From Uliginosibacterium sp. (GTDB lineage Bacteria > Pseudomonadota > Gammaproteobacteria > Burkholderiales > Rhodocyclaceae): DNA of 64,000 bases. Below are positions 1 through 8,689 of this stretch, one piece after another (positions within the stretch are counted from its first letter, which is position 1; every line of letters begins with the position of its first letter). The stretch covers positions 57,370 through 121,369 of the forward strand of contig JADKDZ010000014.1 of NCBI GenBank assembly GCA_016718265.1, read 5' to 3'. The notes under the pieces are model-generated. The model had not been told where the DNA came from, searched no databases, and worked only from the letters and a program-made list of their open reading frames with translations. The position numbers and the translations under genes were made by a program.

Positions 1-419
1 CCGGCAATATTGCCCGTTGCATGGATGCGCCTGTCTCTGAATTCCTGCTCCAGCCCGACTCGACCTCGCCAACCTGGAAAGATCGGCAGCGTGTAGATCG
101 TGGCCAGTCGTGTATTCACATAATCCGTTTGCGTTCTGATCGCCAGGCCGTTCTGGGAATGCCCCTGATAGTGCAGACGGGGACGTGCGTGCTCGATTGC
201 GACCTCAAGGTCTCCGGGCCCGACGCTTGACTGGTACGCAATCCCCAGCACAGCCTGATTGCCACGCTCCTGCAGGAAACGCGACCCGTCGGTCCGGTAC
301 TCGACGACCGTCTCATGACGAAGATCAGCGGTCGCTGTCCACCGGTTCGCAGCCGCAATGGCCGACGCCGCCGGAGAGAGGATTGCACAACATGCCAGAA
401 GTCGAGCGGGAGTTCTCAT
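1..419 (-). CDS. Secreted or outer-membrane protein, N-terminal part (cut by window edge)
   Basis: Reading leftward from an ATG at 417-419, an open frame of 139 codons runs off the window edge. It begins MRTPARLLACCAILSPAASA, which looks like a cleavable signal peptide with an Ala-x-Ala type end. The mature part has alternating polar and apolar stretches with many Arg/Gln/Tyr residues (VEYRTDGSRF, TDYVNTRLATIYTL), as in outer-membrane barrel strands. I do not recognise a family, and the C-terminus is not visible. It lies downstream of the broken lipoprotein gene on the same strand, 62 bases away, so the two may be co-transcribed. Confidence 0.5.
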   Translation of the reverse strand, partial: MRTPARLLACCAILSPAASAIAAANRWTATADLRHETVVEYRTDGSRFLQERGNQAVLGIAYQSSVGPGDLEVAIEHARPRLHYQGHSQNGLAIRTQTDYVNTRLATIYTLPIFPGWRGRVGLEQEFRDRRIHATGNIA

Positions 420-481
420 CGTGGTCCAAAAACAAAAGGGCGCCGCCAGGCACCCTTTCTCAGACTATGCAAAGCCTGGGG

Positions 482-1491
482 TCAATTGAGTGCGGCCAGG
501 TTCGTCATCTTGCTGCTGTCCATTGTACCGTCGCTGTCGAAGTCGGCTTCAAGCTTCACGTTCTCGTTGCCCAGGTAGGTCAGATATACATCACTGCCAT
601 TGCCGTAGAACCGAAGGTTCCCGGCCGTAATGGCACCCCCCTTCACGGATGCACTGACCATAATCTTCCCAGTGATCTTTCCGCCTGGCTGCGTATGGAC
701 AAACGACTCGGATACTGTTTGCGTCGATTCGCTTGTGGTCCTGTTGAACCTTGGTGCATCACCACCAGTTCACCATCGCCAAGTTCTCGCTGCCGTAAGC
801 GATATTGAACGTCAGCGCGCCCAACAGTCGGAAGTGACGAACTGGCTGTCCACCGTCAGCGTCAAATCTACCGTACCGTTTAGGTTTGCTGCTACGGCAC
901 TCGTGGTTGACGCAGCCTTATAGTTTTCAAACACCATCTTCATAGCAACAACGGTAGTCGTCGATGAGCGACGCTGTGAAACCGTCACAGTCGACGAAAC
1001 CTTTCCGGAAAGCACGGTCCCGCCACCATCGTCACAGGCTGAAAAGGTGATCGATCCGGTGTCGCCGACCGTATAAACCGTCGTGTTCGCATAGTTCATA
1101 GAAAGCGTTGCGGACCCGGCTTTCTTGCACGCCACCTGCTTGGATGAGCTAATCCCGCCTGCAAAGTCGGGCTGTGCCCGCAATGCTCCCAGTCTTTCCG
1201 AGATAGCCACAGCAGCAGGCAGAACGCCCTGCGCCAGCACAGCCGGCGACTGGGTTTCGACGCCCCCGACGAGCAGTGTCGCCAATTCGGGGTCTGCAGC
1301 GCTTGTCGCCGCCCCTGCAGCGGTGTTCGACGACCGGCTGACCCGATCCTGATTGGCGGCGGTGACGGCCGTCGCTGTGGGATTACTCGGCGCGGTCGTC
1401 AAAGGCGGACTGCTCCCGCCGCCCCGCCGCCACCACACCCCGCGAGCGACATCGATACCCCCAAACACACCAACAACAATGAATACCGCAT
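482..1491 (-). pseudogene. Putative lipoprotein, interrupted by about three frame changes
   Basis: The true start is probably the ATG at 1489-1491, behind an AGGAG ribosome site. It gives MRYSLLLVCLGVSMSLAGCG, a clean lipoprotein signal peptide with lipobox LAGC. That frame closes soon after, and the protein continues in a second frame (about 1410 down to 815), where a Thr/Ser/Val-rich beta-type domain follows. It shifts again near 815 (GALTFNIAYGS) and near 765, and ends at the stop 482-484 with EADFDSDGTMDSSKMTNLAALN. The pieces join into one plausible protein of about 335 residues: an export signal, a low-complexity linker, then beta-rich repeats. Function is unknown. Indels in G-rich or repeated bases suggest sequence error or recent inactivation. 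Confidence 0.55.
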
Positions 1492-1540
1492 AACTGCTCC
1501 TATCTGCTTCTGCCATATAAAGGCGCGCAATATACAGTTA

Positions 1541-1572
1541 TTGACACTTTTCGTCTGTGTCAGGTATCACAC
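1541..1572 (+). promoter_or_regulatory. Possible promoter and dyad upstream of ydfG
   Basis: TTGACA at 1541-1546 is followed 18 bases later by TATCAC, a passable -35/-10 pair pointing toward the dehydrogenase. The same stretch holds the inverted repeat TGACAC (1542-1547) / GTGTCA (1557-1562), which could bind a regulator. This is pattern evidence only. Confidence 0.3.
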
Positions 1573-1673
1573 ACGCTTGCAGGCATCGCTTGTATCGTGA
1601 AGGGCCCAGAGCGCGATTTGCAAGGCTGTGCTTGCTAAGATGGATGCCCGACCACTCTCAGCGGACTTCGAAC

Positions 1674-2429
1674 ATGATCGTCTTCGTCACGGGCGCCACC
1701 GCCGGCTTTGGAACTGCCATCACCCGGCGCTACCTGCGCGAAGGCCACACCGTGATCGCTACCGGGCGGCGCGCCGAGCGGCTGGCGGCCCTGGAAGCCG
1801 AGTGCGCGGGCTTGCCGCTACATACCGCGGTGCTCGACGTGCGAGACAAGGCGGCGATCGATGCCGTGCTGGCCGGACTGCCCGAGGCCTTCCGCGCGAT
1901 CGACGTACTGGTGAACAATGCTGGGCTCGCCCTGGGCACGGCGCCCGCGCCTGACGCCTCGCTCGCCGACTGGGAAACGATGGTGGATACCAACATCAAG
2001 GGCTTGATGTACATGACCCATGCCGTGCTGCCGGACATGCTGGCACGCGGCCGCGGCCACCTCATCAACCTGGGCTCGGTGGCCGGCCACTACCCTTATC
2101 CGGGGGGCAATGTGTATGGGGGCACCAAGGCGTTTGTCCGCCAGTTCAGCCTGAATCTGCGCGCCGATCTGGCCGGTACCCCGATCCGGGTCACCGATGT
2201 GGCGCCCGGGCTGTGCAGCGGCACCGAATTCTCGACCGTGCGCTTTCATGGCGATGCGGCCAAGGCGGCCGGCGTGTATGCCAACACGCTGGCCCTGACG
2301 GCAGATGACATCGCGGAAACGGTTTTCTGGGCGAGCACCCTGCCCGCACACGTCAATGTCAATTTCCTGGAGCTGATGCCGGTCACGCAAGGCTGCGGAC
2401 CGTTTCACATCGCCCGGACCCAGCCCTGA
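1674..2429 (+). CDS. ydfG: SDR-family NADP-dependent 3-hydroxy acid dehydrogenase (YdfG-like)
   Basis: This 251-residue protein is a classical short-chain dehydrogenase, close to E. coli YdfG (248 residues), which oxidises L-allo-threonine, serine and 3-hydroxypropionate-type substrates with NADP in the cytoplasm. The Rossmann motif TGATAGFG lies at residues 6-13, NNAG at 81-84, the catalytic Ser at about 135 and YxxxK at 148-152. The C-terminal STLPAHVNVN segment matches the YdfG subgroup. I chose the ATG at 1674 because MIVFVTG starts the fold directly; the longer reading upstream adds unrelated residues. The nitroreductase gene follows after 10 bases, so the two are probably co-transcribed. 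Confidence 0.9.
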   Translation: MIVFVTGATAGFGTAITRRYLREGHTVIATGRRAERLAALEAECAGLPLHTAVLDVRDKAAIDAVLAGLPEAFRAIDVLVNNAGLALGTAPAPDASLADWETMVDTNIKGLMYMTHAVLPDMLARGRGHLINLGSVAGHYPYPGGNVYGGTKAFVRQFSLNLRADLAGTPIRVTDVAPGLCSGTEFSTVRFHGDAAKAAGVYANTLALTADDIAETVFWASTLPAHVNVNFLELMPVTQGCGPFHIARTQP

Positions 2430-2439
2430 GGCATTCAAC

Positions 2440-3123
2440 ATGGACCACCCCGCTGCCGGCTTTGCCGACATCGTGACTTCGCGGCGCTCCGTTCGCCGCT
2501 TCCTGCCCACGCCCGTGCCGCCCGACACGCTGCTCGCCCTGCTGGATCTCGCGGCACGCGCACCCAGCGGCGTCAACACCCAGCCCTGGCAGGTTCACGC
2601 GCTGAGTGGCGAGAGCAAGGAGGCGCTCAGCGCGGCCATCCTCGCCGAGTATGCCGCACCCGGCTTCGAGCACCAGGGGGAATATGCCTACTACCCCGCG
2701 GACTGGCAGGAGCCCTATCTTGGCCGCCGCCGTCAGACCGGCCTCGCCTTGTACACGCAGCTCGGGATCGCCAAGGGGGACACGGCGCGGATGCGTGCGC
2801 AGTGGGCGCGCAACTACGCCTTCTTCGATGCCCCGGTGGGGCTGATTTTCACCGCCGACAAATGCTTGGGCCAGGGCAGCCTCATCGACTATGGCGGGTT
2901 TCTGCAGACCCTGATGCTTGCTGCACGCGCCTACGGTCTGCACACTTGCGTGCAAGCCGCGTTCTGCGAATACCATCCGATCATCAAACCGCGGCTGGGC
3001 ATTCCTGACAGTCAGTTCATCGTCTGCGGCATGTCTCTGGGATACGCAGATCCGGATGCGCCAGAAAACCAGTTGGCCTTGCCGCGCATTCCCGCCCGCG
3101 ACTTCACCCGTTTCCACACCTAG
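2440..3123 (+). CDS. Nitroreductase-family FMN oxidoreductase
   Basis: The 227-residue protein has the nitroreductase fold signature: RRSVRRF near the N-terminus (FMN phosphate binding), the ARAPSGVNTQPWQ segment at about residues 43-55, and the C-terminal MSLGYADPDAPEN motif. Such enzymes use FMN and NAD(P)H to reduce nitro groups, quinones or enones; the substrate here cannot be told. It starts 10 bases after ydfG and ends just before a strong hairpin terminator, so ydfG and this gene form a two-gene unit. No export signal is seen. Confidence 0.88.
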   Translation: MDHPAAGFADIVTSRRSVRRFLPTPVPPDTLLALLDLAARAPSGVNTQPWQVHALSGESKEALSAAILAEYAAPGFEHQGEYAYYPADWQEPYLGRRRQTGLALYTQLGIAKGDTARMRAQWARNYAFFDAPVGLIFTADKCLGQGSLIDYGGFLQTLMLAARAYGLHTCVQAAFCEYHPIIKPRLGIPDSQFIVCGMSLGYADPDAPENQLALPRIPARDFTRFHT

Positions 3124-3145
3124 CGTCCCTGCGCAGCATCCAACA

Positions 3146-3196
3146 ACACCTGCCTGGAGAGCCGCACCAGTATTGGCTCTCCAGGCAGGTGTTTTT
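3146..3196. terminator. Bidirectional hairpin terminator between convergent genes
   Basis: An 18-base perfect inverted repeat (3146-3163 and 3175-3192) surrounds an 11-base loop and is followed by a T run. It serves the nitroreductase and, read the other way, the convergent membrane-protein gene whose stop overlaps it. Its core (GGAGAGCC, loop ending GTATT, GGCTCTCC) recurs at 59657, 60969, 61155 and 63964. Confidence 0.85.
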
Positions 3197-5114
3197 ACAT
3201 GAGCGGGGGACGAACGAAGTCAAATGGCCGGCGCAGAAACTCGCGCAGCACGCGCTGACCCAGCCGCAGCATTTGTTGCGCACCGAGGCGACGCGACTTC
3301 ATCGCCACGTACAGCGCCAGCGAGAAGCTCACGATCAGGTTCACGAGCGCGATCCCGATGACGCCCGCCACGGCCCAAGGCAGGATCTCGCGCGTCGCCT
3401 CCAGTCCTAGGCTTGTCACCGCGGTGCCGAGATTGGCGCTTGAAAAGGCCACATGCCGGATATCGATCGGCAGCCCGGTCAGCACGCTCACGGCACCGGC
3501 CATGCCAAGGTAGAAGCCGAAAAACAGGTTACCCAGCACTGCGCCAATGTGAATATCGAGGTAGGCGCCAAGCCGCGCAGCCCGCCCCTCGCCCAGCAGA
3601 CTTCGCACGCGCGGCGCATGGGCGACGCGATTCGCCAGTTGATGGTAGCGCGCCTTGTTGTCGAAGAAGCCAGATACCAGACCGGACAGGAACAAGCCCA
3701 GCCCCGCGACCGCGGCATACAGCAAAGCGGCACTCTGCACCGGGTGAATGTCCTGCAGCAGGCCGGCGAGCTTCTCAGGTGGGGCCACCGGTGCGCCAAA
3801 GAGCTTCGGCCAGACAAAAGCGATCAGGCACGCGAGCGGCATTGCCAGGCCCACATTGCCGAGCACGGCAATGAACTGGGTGCGCGTGACACACTGCACA
3901 AGGCTTGAGAGGCGATCCAGTTCGCGCGGCTTGGCTTCCTCAACCGTCGCAGCAATCGCCGCCGCCGTCATGGCTGGCTGCTTGGTCGCCACGGTGAGCC
4001 CGAGCAGATGAATCAGCACAAAACCGAGGCCGTAATTCAGGCTGTACGCCACGGCCTCGGTCAGCGGCGGCAGGTGCAGGAGCGCCAGCCGCATCTTGAT
4101 CAGGGCCATGACGGCAATGATCACGCCGCCCCCTGCCGCACTGCGCGCCATGCTCCACCACTCGCTGCGCGTCGCCGCGATGTAATGTTCGCCATGCCGG
4201 CTCGCGCTCTCGGTGATATTCCTCGCCACCAGCGCCACATTGTCGGCAATGAAGGGCAGCACGCGATGGCCGGTCTGCTCGGCCCGTAGCAAAGCTTTGA
4301 ATAGGTCGACGGCCGGCGCCCGGCAGTCTGCCGCCACCAGCACCGCCATCAGCTTTTCCAGGCGCTGGATGATCTGCTGCATCCTCGCCAGCAGATAGGT
4401 CAGGCGAATGCTGACGCCGTTCTCCCGCCCCCGCCGACGCACGCGCTCAATGGCGCGTGTGCACTGGTCCAGCAACACCTCGACTTCGCTGATATCGTCA
4501 TGATCGGGTAACCCGGCGTCGGCGCGGCAACGTTCCAGGGCGGGCTGCAGACGCGCGTTCTGCGCAAGAAAAGGGGACTCGAATTCTTCCAGAGCAGGCT
4601 CGGCGTGCAACAACTCGCGATCCAGCGCCGCACCGGCCAGTCGGTAAGAGAGCACGCGGACCGCATCCAGAACCGCACGCATCCGTGCGCCATCCGGACG
4701 TCCGCCGGGAAAGCCGATAGCGTCCAGAAGGCTGATCCAGCCGGCGTCCGGAACAGCTGCCACCCACACATGATCGTCGGCCCGATCAAACAGGCGCCCG
4801 AGGACTGCACGCAGATGGTCAGCGTCCGCGACCGGCGGCAGGATTCGGTGGCCCAGGCGCTGTGTCAGCTCCAGCCAGAAGCCCAGCGCGGAGCGAACGC
4901 CGGATTCCGCGTAGAACACATCCTGGCGTGCACTGGCCAGCACCTCGCGCAAGGCGACCCGCAGCCGCTCGGCGTCTTCGGGCGTTTCGCGCAGGCGCGC
5001 AGCCTCAACAAGGATGGCCTGGGCCGCAATCTCGCCGTGCTCGGCGTCTTCGGGGCGCAGCCGTGCAATCAGGCTGGCAAGCGGCACAAGTATGTCTTGC
5101 AAAGGCTCTGTCAT
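3195..5114 (-). CDS. Gcr-family ('site-specific recombinase') membrane protein
   Basis: The 639-residue protein matches the COG4389 family, historically called site-specific recombinase Gcr after a Neisseria study. The sequence gives no hint of a recombinase active site. The N-terminal 300 residues are charged and helical, while the C-terminal half has several hydrophobic segments (about residues 335-360, 375-395, 430-455, 475-505, 545-570 and 590-620), so it is an inner-membrane protein of unknown role. I chose the ATG at 5112-5114 (MTEPLQDIL) over a TTG ten codons upstream. It converges with the nitroreductase across a shared terminator. Confidence 0.8.
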   Translation of the reverse strand: MTEPLQDILVPLASLIARLRPEDAEHGEIAAQAILVEAARLRETPEDAERLRVALREVLASARQDVFYAESGVRSALGFWLELTQRLGHRILPPVADADHLRAVLGRLFDRADDHVWVAAVPDAGWISLLDAIGFPGGRPDGARMRAVLDAVRVLSYRLAGAALDRELLHAEPALEEFESPFLAQNARLQPALERCRADAGLPDHDDISEVEVLLDQCTRAIERVRRRGRENGVSIRLTYLLARMQQIIQRLEKLMAVLVAADCRAPAVDLFKALLRAEQTGHRVLPFIADNVALVARNITESASRHGEHYIAATRSEWWSMARSAAGGGVIIAVMALIKMRLALLHLPPLTEAVAYSLNYGLGFVLIHLLGLTVATKQPAMTAAAIAATVEEAKPRELDRLSSLVQCVTRTQFIAVLGNVGLAMPLACLIAFVWPKLFGAPVAPPEKLAGLLQDIHPVQSAALLYAAVAGLGLFLSGLVSGFFDNKARYHQLANRVAHAPRVRSLLGEGRAARLGAYLDIHIGAVLGNLFFGFYLGMAGAVSVLTGLPIDIRHVAFSSANLGTAVTSLGLEATREILPWAVAGVIGIALVNLIVSFSLALYVAMKSRRLGAQQMLRLGQRVLREFLRRPFDFVRPPLM

Positions 5115-5285
5115 CTGGAAGCGGACCCAAGGAACGGCAAACAAGTTTCACCACGCCCGTGCCTGCCAGGCGAACTGCCCGCGCAGTTTGCCAGAAATCA
5201 CGCTTTCATCGCACAATCGGCCGGCCCACAGAAACACGACGGGCATGCACGCGTTATTACGCATGGCCGCATTGAGGAGATCGAG

Positions 5286-6896
5286 ATGCACGCACGGCAT
5301 GGCGGGTGGTGGCGGACTTTGCTGGCATCCATCCTTTTGGCATGCACGCTGCACGGGGCGCACGCGTCAGAAAGTTCGCCGCAGGCACCCCGGTCGGCCT
5401 CGCTGACCATGGCCAACCGCGAGATCGTGCAGTTTCGCGTCGCTCTACTGGGTGTATCGCCGGACGAGCGCGCGCACCGCGCCCGCCTCCGGATTCAGGA
5501 ACTGATCGACGAGGGTGGCGCCCTCAAGCTGGCGGTGCAGGACCTTGCGCCAGGCGCCGTGGTACAGATCGACAACAAGGCCATTTTCATGGTCACCGCG
5601 GCGGACGCGGATCAGCTGCGGGGTGAAAGCGCCTCTGAGGCCGCCCGACGCGCGGTGCAGGTGCTTGACAAGGTGATTGCCGAAAACCGCGAAGGGCGCG
5701 ACCTGCATGCCATGCTGCGCGCCGGCGCGATCGCCCTGGGGGCAAGCCTGTGCTTTGCCACACTGTTGTGGCTACTCGCGCGGCTTCGGCGCGCGGTGTC
5801 CAGCCGCTTGGTCAGCCGCCTGCAGACTCAGTCTCAACGCCTGCCGCCGACCCACGCCTTGCGCGTGCTGCACAACGGCTTTGCCTGGAGCCTGCCGCGT
5901 CTGCTCGGGCTCGTCTACCTGGCGCTGGCGGCACTGATCCTCTACGAGTGGTTGAGCCTGGTGCTGGCCCGTTTTCCCTTCACACGCGCTTGGGGCGAAA
6001 AGCTGAACACCACGCTCGTCGACGCCCTGCTGCGGCTTCTGGCCGGCATCGCAGACACCCTGCCCAGTCTTGTGTTTGCGGTGTTGATCTTCATGCTGGC
6101 CCGACTCGCAGCACAGGCGGTTGCGACGCTCTTCACGCGCGTCGAGCGCGGTGAAATCCAGCTCACCTGGCTCGATGCCGAACTCGCCCCACCCACGCGC
6201 CGGATCCTGAGCGTCGCGATCTGGTTGTTCGCCCTGGCCATGGCCTACCCCTATCTGCCGGGGGCCCACACCGACGCGTTCAAGGGTGTCTCGGTCCTGG
6301 TTGGCCTGATGCTGTCGATTGGCGCCTCCAGCCTGGTCGGCCAGGGCGCCAGTGGTCTGATTCTGACCTATGCCCGCGTCTTCCGCCCGGGCGAATACGT
6401 GCGCATTGGCGATCACGAAGGCACGGTGATGGAGTTGGGCATATTCACCACCCGCATCCGGACGGGTCTCGGCGAAGAGCTGACCCTGCCGAATTCGTTG
6501 ATCCTGGGCAGTGTGTCGAAAAATTACTCGCGCACCGTGGCAGCGCCGGGCTTCGTGCTCGATACGGTCGTCACCATTGGCTACGACACGCCGTGGCGTC
6601 AGGTTGAAGCGATGCTTGTCGAAGCTGCTCTGCGCACGCCCGGCGTGATTGCCCAGCCTCAGCCGCGGGTTTTCCAGACTGCGCTGTCGGATTTCTACCC
6701 GGAATACCGCCTGGTCTGCCAGGCACTCCCCAGCGAACCGCGACCCCGTGCAGAAGTGCTCTCGGCGCTGCATGCCCACATCCAGGATGTCTTTAACGAG
6801 CAGGGCGTCCAGATCATGTCGCCCCACTATCTGGGCGACCCCGCCGAGCCCAAGCTCGCGCCGCGCAAGCCGGATCCGGCCCCGCCCGCACGCTAA
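5286..6896 (+). CDS. Mechanosensitive ion channel family protein (MscS-type)
   Basis: This 536-residue protein has an N-terminal signal-like segment (WWRTLLASILLACTLHGAHA), a periplasmic domain of about 130 residues, then several membrane helices. The MscS core follows, with the Gly/Ala-rich pore helix (SIGASSLVGQGASGLIL) and the beta domain (FRPGEYVRIGDHEGTVMELG, LPNSLILG). Channels of this class release solutes on hypo-osmotic shock. The ATG at 5286 sits 6 bases after a GGAG ribosome site; a much longer open frame upstream is overlap with the opposite gene. Its stop overlaps that of gntK by a few bases (convergent). Confidence 0.85.
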   Translation: MHARHGGWWRTLLASILLACTLHGAHASESSPQAPRSASLTMANREIVQFRVALLGVSPDERAHRARLRIQELIDEGGALKLAVQDLAPGAVVQIDNKAIFMVTAADADQLRGESASEAARRAVQVLDKVIAENREGRDLHAMLRAGAIALGASLCFATLLWLLARLRRAVSSRLVSRLQTQSQRLPPTHALRVLHNGFAWSLPRLLGLVYLALAALILYEWLSLVLARFPFTRAWGEKLNTTLVDALLRLLAGIADTLPSLVFAVLIFMLARLAAQAVATLFTRVERGEIQLTWLDAELAPPTRRILSVAIWLFALAMAYPYLPGAHTDAFKGVSVLVGLMLSIGASSLVGQGASGLILTYARVFRPGEYVRIGDHEGTVMELGIFTTRIRTGLGEELTLPNSLILGSVSKNYSRTVAAPGFVLDTVVTIGYDTPWRQVEAMLVEAALRTPGVIAQPQPRVFQTALSDFYPEYRLVCQALPSEPRPRAEVLSALHAHIQDVFNEQGVQIMSPHYLGDPAEPKLAPRKPDPAPPAR

Positions 6897-7378
6897 GCGG
6901 AAAGCAAGGCCGCATTGATGCGCTGAATGATCTGCTCGACCGGCAGGCTTACCGGTACATGCAGCGCGTCAGCCGGCTCCTCGAGGGTGGCGAGCTGGCT
7001 GTCGAGCAGGCTCAGGCCCGCAAAGTGCCCCGTCCGCCCGGCCAGGCGCTCGGCCAGCAGCGCCTGCGTGCCGGCGAGGTAGACCAGCGAGTACGGCGCC
7101 GCACGCCGCAAGTGTTCGCGATAGACCTCCTTGAGTGCCGAACAGGCCAGCACCAGATCAAGCCCCTTCGCCTGGTGATGCGCCAGCTGCGCTGCCAGCG
7201 CCTCCAGCCAGCCCCGGCGGTCCTCGTCGGTCAGCCCCGTGCCTGCCTGCATCTTGGCCTTGTTGGCCACCGGGTGGAAATCATCCGCATCCAGAAACCG
7301 CCAGCCGCGTGCCTGCGCCAGCGCCGCCCCCACCGTGCTTTTCCCGCACCCTGACACGCCCATGATGATCACGATCAT
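6893..7378 (-). CDS. gntK: Gluconokinase
   Basis: The 161-residue protein is a gluconokinase of the thermoresistant GntK type and makes 6-phosphogluconate from gluconate and ATP. The P-loop GVSGCGKST is at residues 7-15, and DADDFHPVANKAKM and the GTGLTDEDRRGWL motif, typical of the family, follow. The length is about normal for the family. An AAGGG ribosome site precedes the ATG. It lies divergently to a LacI-type regulator, and a GGTAAA/TTTACC palindrome lies 38-53 bases upstream of its start, so control by that regulator is likely (inference). Confidence 0.92.
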   Translation of the reverse strand: MIVIIMGVSGCGKSTVGAALAQARGWRFLDADDFHPVANKAKMQAGTGLTDEDRRGWLEALAAQLAHHQAKGLDLVLACSALKEVYREHLRRAAPYSLVYLAGTQALLAERLAGRTGHFAGLSLLDSQLATLEEPADALHVPVSLPVEQIIQRINAALLSA

Positions 7379-7415
7379 GCATTTTTCCCTTCGTAAATAA
7401 ACCCTGACGACCGTT

Positions 7416-7431
7416 GGTAAAATAGTTTACC
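7416..7431. promoter_or_regulatory. Palindromic operator 1 (GGTAAA-N4-TTTACC)
   Basis: A perfect dyad with a 4-base centre, as LacI-family repressors usually bind. It lies 38-53 bases upstream of the gntK start and would overlap a gntK promoter. Binding by the adjacent regulator is inferred. Confidence 0.6.
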
Positions 7432-7587
7432 GAAGTTCTTGACAAAATTTTGCACGCTCTCCATTCTGCGCGTCATAGAAGAAAGTAAACCGGTATACCT
7501 TCTGGTTTCCCCTCTTCGATGACGCCCGCAGAGCCAGGGTTTCTGCGGCGTCAACGTTCAGCAAGCCTGATCAACCCTGAGGGCCGT

Positions 7588-7605
7588 CGGTAAAATAGTT
7601 TACCG
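7588..7605. promoter_or_regulatory. Palindromic operator 2 (CGGTAAA-N4-TTTACCG)
   Basis: A second copy of the same dyad, extended to 7-base arms. It lies 43 bases upstream of the lacI-type ATG and next to TTGACT at 7612-7617, so it probably serves autoregulation of the regulator and the beta-glucosidase. Exact spacing to copy 1 is 173 bases. Confidence 0.65.
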
Positions 7606-7647
7606 AGATTATTGACTTATTTATTTCTGCTCGCCACTCTCTGCACC

Positions 7648-8676
7648 ATGGAAGAAAGTAAACCAGTACACCCCCCAGTAACCATTGTCGATGTCGCCCG
7701 CGAAGCCAAGGTTTCTGCGGCAACCGTGTCCAACTATCTGAACGGGCGCAGCCACAAGCTTTCCGCCGCCACGAGCACCCGCATCCGCGCCGTGATCGAG
7801 CGCCTGGGCTATACCCCGAGCCTCGGCGCCCAACGGATGTCCGCACTCGGCCGCTCTGGCAGCGTGGGCGTGCTGATGCGGCGCAGTCTCGCCGAGTCCT
7901 TCGCCGAGCCGTTCTTTGCACAAGTCTTTGGCGGCATTGGCCGGGCGTTTGACGCGTCCGCCACACGCGGCCTGGTGATGACGCGCCCCGCAACCGCCGA
8001 GGGCGCGAGCGAGACAGCCTACCTGCTCTCGCTTTCACGCGGGATCGTAGATGGCTTTCTTGTCTTCGACATCGAGGCCCACGACGCCACGCTCAAACTC
8101 TTTGCGCAACGCCACGTCCCCTTTGTAGCCTTCGGGCAGCTCGACGATTCCATCGGGCCGTGCATCGGCACCGATCACGCGGCGGGCGTGCGCGAAGCGA
8201 CGGCCTGGCTGATCCGGCAAGGACACCGGCGCTTTGCCTTTGCCAAAGGCAGCTCGCGCCTCTTGCTGAACCAGCATCGGCAGCGCGGGATGCGGCAGGC
8301 ACAGGTGGCGGCCGGGCTCGCTGCCGAGCCGACCTGGATCTACGATCAGGCGGAACATGCGAGCCCTGAAGCGTGGCTTGGCGCCTTGCTTGGCGAGGAG
8401 CACGGTCCGACAGCATTTCTGATCCCACCCTCGTGGTATGCCATTTGGCTTAACCTTGTCAGCAAACGCCCTCCGACATGGCCTGCTGTAGAGCCCGTGC
8501 TGATGGACTATCTCGACCAGGCACCTCCAAATGCCCGGATGCCGGCGCGTCTTGAGCCCCCTACGGCCGAGATTGGCCGACGCGGCGCCGAGATGCTGGA
8601 CGACTACATTGTCTCGGGTGATCGCCCTGACTCGGTGCTGCTGCCCGCGAAGTTCATTCCGCCTGACCGTCCCTGA
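7648..8676 (+). CDS. LacI-family transcriptional regulator
   Basis: The protein has 342 residues from the ATG at 7648. The helix-turn-helix TIVDVAREAKVSAATVSNYLNG lies at about residues 12-33, followed by the hinge (RIRAVIERLGYTPSLGA) and a periplasmic-binding-protein-like ligand domain. A TTG further upstream would extend it by 12 residues, but those align poorly with the family. No clear ribosome site precedes the ATG. It is 13 bases ahead of a GH1 beta-glucosidase and divergent from gntK, which suggests a sugar-responsive repressor of a beta-glucoside/gluconate locus acting at the two GGTAAA dyads. Confidence 0.87.
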   Translation: MEESKPVHPPVTIVDVAREAKVSAATVSNYLNGRSHKLSAATSTRIRAVIERLGYTPSLGAQRMSALGRSGSVGVLMRRSLAESFAEPFFAQVFGGIGRAFDASATRGLVMTRPATAEGASETAYLLSLSRGIVDGFLVFDIEAHDATLKLFAQRHVPFVAFGQLDDSIGPCIGTDHAAGVREATAWLIRQGHRRFAFAKGSSRLLLNQHRQRGMRQAQVAAGLAAEPTWIYDQAEHASPEAWLGALLGEEHGPTAFLIPPSWYAIWLNLVSKRPPTWPAVEPVLMDYLDQAPPNARMPARLEPPTAEIGRRGAEMLDDYIVSGDRPDSVLLPAKFIPPDRP

Positions 8677-8689
8677 TACTGGAGTTCTC

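Larger units (their letters stand above)
7396..7723. repeat. Diverged tandem duplication (period about 173 bp) of the operator and lacI start
   Basis: Bases about 7396-7553 resemble 7569-7723 with a steady offset of 172-173. Both copies hold GGTAAAATAGTTTACC, then a TTGACA/TTGACT hexamer, CTCTCCATTCTGCG versus CTCTCTGCACC, GAAGAAAGTAAACC and TTCTGCGGC. The first copy therefore contains a decayed second start of the LacI-type gene: its ATG has become ATA. Confidence 0.7.

Noticed and set aside
3195..5114. True site-specific recombinase
   Set aside because: No Ser or Tyr recombinase motifs; many membrane helices. The name is historical.
4605..5285. Long open frame upstream of the MscS-type gene giving a 763-residue reading
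   Set aside because: It runs antisense to the Gcr-family gene, has no family-like residues, and a ribosome site with ATG and signal-like segment at 5286 gives the proper start.
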